Below are positions 61,619 to 64,000 of a stretch of DNA of 64,000 nt, piece by piece. The translations under genes and the position numbers were made by a program. The notes under the pieces are model-generated. The model was given only the letters and a program-made list of their open reading frames with translations. It had not been told where the DNA came from and did no database searches. This DNA is from Amorphus sp040750475 (GTDB taxonomy: Bacteria > Pseudomonadota > Alphaproteobacteria > Rhizobiales > Amorphaceae), in the NCBI RefSeq assembly GCF_040750475.1, contig NZ_JABJVY010000018.1, forward strand, positions 1-64,000, in the 5' to 3' direction. The first letter of the stretch is position 1; every line of letters begins with the position of its first letter.

Positions 61619-62575
61619 ATGGCCAGCCGTAATTTGGCGAACAACAATCCGGAACGCGATATGCTTGAAACACCCGAAACGCCGAAACAGCCGCGCTTCA
61701 ACGAAGACTTCGGGGGGCGCCGTTTGGCGTTCCGAAGCCTGGTGGAGGCCCGGAGCGCCGCGCTTCTGCCAGGCACGCCGAACCCGCTCAGCGCGCGGAT
61801 CGCGCAGGACGTCGGGTTCGAGGCGCTCTACTTGACCGGCGCCGGACTGACCAACACCAATCTCGGCCTGCCGGACCTCGGGTTGATCACCGCCAACGAC
61901 GTCATCGACATGACCGCGCGGATCAGCGACGTCTGCACGCTGCCGCTGATCGTCGACATGGATACCGGGTTCGGGAACGCGCTGAATGCCTATCACACGG
62001 TGCGCCAGCTCGAGCGCGCCGGCGCCTCCGCGATTCAAATCGAGGATCAGATCTTCCCGAAAAAGTGCGGTCACTTCGCCGGCAAGGCCGTCGTCCCGGT
62101 CGAGGAGATGCTGGGCAAGCTGAAGGCCTGCCTCGACGCGCGGCGCGATCCGAACACCTCGATCATCGCCCGCACCGACAGCCGGGCGGTCGAGGGCTTC
62201 GAGGCGGCATTGGACCGGGCCTATAAAATGTCGGAGGTAGGGGCCGACATCGTTTTCGTGGAGGCCCCGCGCAGCATCGAGGAGATCAGGGCCATCGGCG
62301 GGCTGCCAAAGCCGCAGCTGATCAACCTGGTCGTGGGCGGGCAGACGCCGATGCTCGGGCTGGAGGAACTCCGCGACGCCGGCTTCTCGCTCGTCCTCTA
62401 CGCCAATGCCGCCCTTCAGGCGTCGATCAAGGCGATACAGGACGTGCTGACCTCGCTGCACACCCATGGTTCTTTGGCCGAGGTGGAAGGTCAACTGGCG
62501 ACGTTCGTGGAAAGACAACGACTGGTCGGCAAGCCGGAAATCGATACCCTGTCGGAGCGATACCGAGGCGCCTGA
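61619..62575 (+). CDS. Isocitrate lyase/PEP mutase family carbon-carbon lyase
   Basis: 318 residues with a TIM-barrel. Family markers are DVGFEALYLTGAGLTNTNLG, LPLIVDMDTGFGNALNAY (metal-binding Asp) and the active-site loop FPKKCGHFAGKAVV with the KKCGH motif of true C-C lyases. Members are 2-methylisocitrate lyase, 2,3-dimethylmalate lyase and oxaloacetate-type enzymes. The partner gene 27 bases downstream is a PrpF/methylitaconate-isomerase relative, which favours a dimethylmalate- or methylisocitrate-like substrate. A second in-frame ATG lies at 61661. Confidence 0.87.
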   Translation: MASRNLANNNPERDMLETPETPKQPRFNEDFGGRRLAFRSLVEARSAALLPGTPNPLSARIAQDVGFEALYLTGAGLTNTNLGLPDLGLITANDVIDMTARISDVCTLPLIVDMDTGFGNALNAYHTVRQLERAGASAIQIEDQIFPKKCGHFAGKAVVPVEEMLGKLKACLDARRDPNTSIIARTDSRAVEGFEAALDRAYKMSEVGADIVFVEAPRSIEEIRAIGGLPKPQLINLVVGGQTPMLGLEELRDAGFSLVLYANAALQASIKAIQDVLTSLHTHGSLAEVEGQLATFVERQRLVGKPEIDTLSERYRGA

Positions 62576-62602
62576 CCGAAGCCGGGACATCAAGAGCGGA
62601 CC

Positions 62603-63751
62603 ATGAAGCTACGTGAACTGCCGGCCGTCTTCATGCGCGGCGGAACCTCGAAGGCTTTGGTTTTCAAGATCGACGACCTGCCCGCCGACCGGACGGACTG
62701 GGACGCGATCTTCCTGGCGGCGACGGGATCTCCGGATCCGTACGGGCGGCAGCTCGATGGCATGGGCGGCGGCCTCTCATCGCTTTCCAAGGTTTGCGTC
62801 ATCGGCCCCCCGACTAGGCCCGATGCCGATGTCGACTACACCTTTGCCCAGGTCTCGATTCCCACCGAGAGCGTCGACTACGCCGGGAATTGCGGGAACA
62901 TGGTGTCCGCCATCGGCCCCGCGGCGATCGACCTTGGCCTGGTCCCCTGCCCGCCCAATGGCGAGGCCTGCTTGCGCATTCACAACACCAACACCGACAA
63001 GATCATCGTTGGCCGGTTTCCGGTCGAAGACGGCGTGCCCGCCGTGGATGGCGATCTCGCAATAGACGGGGTCGCCGGCACCGGCGCGCCAGTCCGTCTT
63101 GATTTTCTCGAGCCCGGCGGATCGAAGACCGGCGTGCTGCTGCCAACCGGCGCCCCGGTTGACGTATTGCCCCTCGAAGACGGCCGCACCGTTCGCGCAA
63201 GCCTCGTCGATGCCGCCAATCCGTGCGTCTTCGTGGCCGCGACGGATCTAGGAAAAACCAGCACTGAGGCGCCCGACGCGCTCGCGGACGACGTCGACTT
63301 CATGGCGACGATGGACCAGATCCGCTGCGCCGGCTCCGTAAAGATGGGGCTGGCGCCGGATCTGGCAGCGGCGCGCAAACTCGGGAGCATTCCCAAGGTC
63401 GCGATGGTTGCGCCGCCCACCGCGGTCACCACCCTTTCCGGCGTGCCGATTGCGGCGGAGCAGATGGCATTGCTGGTGCGCATGATCTCCATGGAGCAGC
63501 CGCATCGGGCCTTGCCGATCACCGGAGCGATCTGCCTTGCTATCGCCACGCGGATCCCCGGCTCGATCCCCCAGACCTTGGCCGCAACGGACGATGGCCC
63601 GCTGACCCTTTGCCATCCATCGGGCTCGCTCCTGGTCGATTCAGCGGTCCACCAGCGGGACCGCACATTCCTGGCCGAAAGCGGAACCGTCTACCGAACC
63701 GCCCGCAAGCTGTTTGCCGGCCATGTCTTTTTCCGCGATCGTCGGGACTGA
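62603..63751 (+). CDS. PrpF family isomerase (methylaconitate/methylitaconate isomerase-like)
   Basis: 382 residues with two diaminopimelate-epimerase-like domains. The N-terminal PAVFMRGGTSKALVFKIDDL, then GSPDPYGRQLDGMGGGLSSL, SKVCVIG and VDYAGNCGNMVSAIGPAAID are close to PrpF and less like GalD/LigU. The second domain contains AGSVKMGLAPDL and RMISMEQPHRALPITGAICL. It shifts a double bond in a tricarboxylate or methyl-dicarboxylate. Co-operonic with the lyase upstream; hence a methylitaconate-dimethylmalate or propionate-type route is likely. A 4-oxalomesaconate tautomerase role for the lig pathway is an alternative. Confidence 0.87.
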   Translation: MKLRELPAVFMRGGTSKALVFKIDDLPADRTDWDAIFLAATGSPDPYGRQLDGMGGGLSSLSKVCVIGPPTRPDADVDYTFAQVSIPTESVDYAGNCGNMVSAIGPAAIDLGLVPCPPNGEACLRIHNTNTDKIIVGRFPVEDGVPAVDGDLAIDGVAGTGAPVRLDFLEPGGSKTGVLLPTGAPVDVLPLEDGRTVRASLVDAANPCVFVAATDLGKTSTEAPDALADDVDFMATMDQIRCAGSVKMGLAPDLAAARKLGSIPKVAMVAPPTAVTTLSGVPIAAEQMALLVRMISMEQPHRALPITGAICLAIATRIPGSIPQTLAATDDGPLTLCHPSGSLLVDSAVHQRDRTFLAESGTVYRTARKLFAGHVFFRDRRD

Positions 63752-63799
63752 CAACCGAACCGAGGCACGGCCATTTGCTGCCAAGCCGAATTGAACGGA

Positions 63800-63839
63800 T
63801 CGGCTCGGCGGTCTCCTGAACCGGAAACCGCCGAGCCGA
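63800..63839. terminator. 13-bp hairpin between convergent genes
   Basis: TCGGCTCGGCGGT and ACCGCCGAGCCGA pair perfectly around a 14-base loop, 49 bases after the PrpF-type gene and 26 bases before the opposing stop. No long U-tract, but the position suits a bidirectional 3' end. Confidence 0.6.
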
Positions 63840-63864
63840 GCCGTCATTATTGCGCGGGCGGCCG

Positions 63865-64000
63865 TCAGCCGCTCACCGTCGCCAGGTTCTCGGTCGCCGA
63901 GGCGCCGACATAGGCCGCCGCACTTTCGCCGGCGAGCTTCCCGAACACCGAGCCGGACATCAGCCCGGTGCCGCCGGGATAGTTCTCGAAGAACAGGCCG
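63865..64000 (-). CDS. FAD-dependent dehydrogenase, fumarate reductase/tricarballylate dehydrogenase-like (C-terminal part)
   Basis: Only the last 44 codons are in the window; the gene continues beyond 64000. GLFFENYPGGTGLMSGSVFG is the C-terminal FAD-contacting motif of the fumarate reductase/3-ketosteroid dehydrogenase/tricarballylate dehydrogenase family, followed by KLAGESAAAYVGA. The gene is convergent with the lyase-PrpF pair. Oxidation of a tricarboxylate or methylsuccinate-like acid would fit that neighbourhood, but the family is broad. Confidence 0.75.
   Translation of the reverse strand, partial: GLFFENYPGGTGLMSGSVFGKLAGESAAAYVGASATENLATVSG

Noticed and set aside
60997..61776. 259-codon minus-strand frame in the gap before the lyase gene
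   Set aside because: It crosses a terminator, a large palindrome and repeat sequence, then overlaps the start of the lyase gene. The composition is not protein-like.
62603..63751. Assignment of the PrpF-type gene as ligU/galD of the lig pathway
   Set aside because: The N-terminal signature with DPYGRQLDGMGGG and the adjacent C-C lyase gene fit PrpF/methylitaconate isomerase better, so it is kept only as an alternative.

Overview
The window is a high-GC chromosomal segment of an alphaproteobacterium, most plausibly a Hyphomicrobiales-like lineage. The reasons are the housekeeping gene types (ffh-rpsP-rimM-trmD, dnaN-recF, polA), the Hsp20-DUF1150 pair, the ethylmalonyl-CoA pathway genes ecm and ccr, and several intergenic repeat families of the kind common in rhizobial genomes. 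The genus cannot be named from this sequence alone.

Region 1 (1-7.1 kb) starts with a tandem 57-bp repeat, then holds a small secreted hypothetical protein, a complete minus-strand TRAP transporter operon (dctP-dctQ-dctM), a drug-efflux type MFS carrier and a LysR regulator. Region 2 (7.3-18.7 kb) is an accessory catabolic island. A five-gene minus-strand operon (flavin-dependent monooxygenase, FMN reductase, alpha/beta hydrolase, cupin, MFS carrier) faces a divergent LuxR-type regulator and is bracketed by gene wreckage: a trxB 3' relic, a selenocysteine-tRNA-like relic, a TRAP dctM 3' relic and a selB 3' relic. Next to it lies a protocatechuate 4,5-cleavage cluster (ligC and a tandem-HTH LysR on the minus strand; ligI-ligA-ligB on the plus strand) that closes with a strong terminator.

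Region 3 (19-36.7 kb) is mostly core: dnaN-recF, a threonine-aldolase-like enzyme, an acetyl-CoA hydrolase/CoA-transferase, a surface polysaccharide block (undecaprenyl-phosphate glycosyl-1-phosphate transferase, ABC exporter, two family 2 glycosyltransferases), polA, a class A penicillin-binding protein and a Bcr/CflA-type carrier. Region 4 (37-50.3 kb) has rplS, separated from its usual trmD neighbourhood. After it comes a large minus-strand operon coupling an AMP-binding acyl-CoA synthetase to a Liv-type ABC importer (livG-livH-livM-binding protein-hydrolase-livF), with a PaaK-like ligase beyond another tandem repeat. A patatin-like lipase, acetoacetate decarboxylase and a glyoxalase-fold protein follow.

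Region 5 (50.5-64 kb) holds a DUF3775 protein, ffh, rpsP-rimM-trmD (trmD apparently starting at CTG), an Hsp20 gene behind a textbook heat-shock promoter, DUF1150, divergent ecm/ccr, a glycine-betaine type binding protein, and an isocitrate-lyase-family/PrpF-family pair. A flavoprotein dehydrogenase is cut off at the window end. Functionally the window links aromatic degradation and acyl-CoA activation to acetyl-CoA assimilation through the ethylmalonyl-CoA pathway. Two sites resembling PhaR operators, upstream of ccr/ecm and upstream of the patatin-adc genes, hint at shared control by carbon-storage status.
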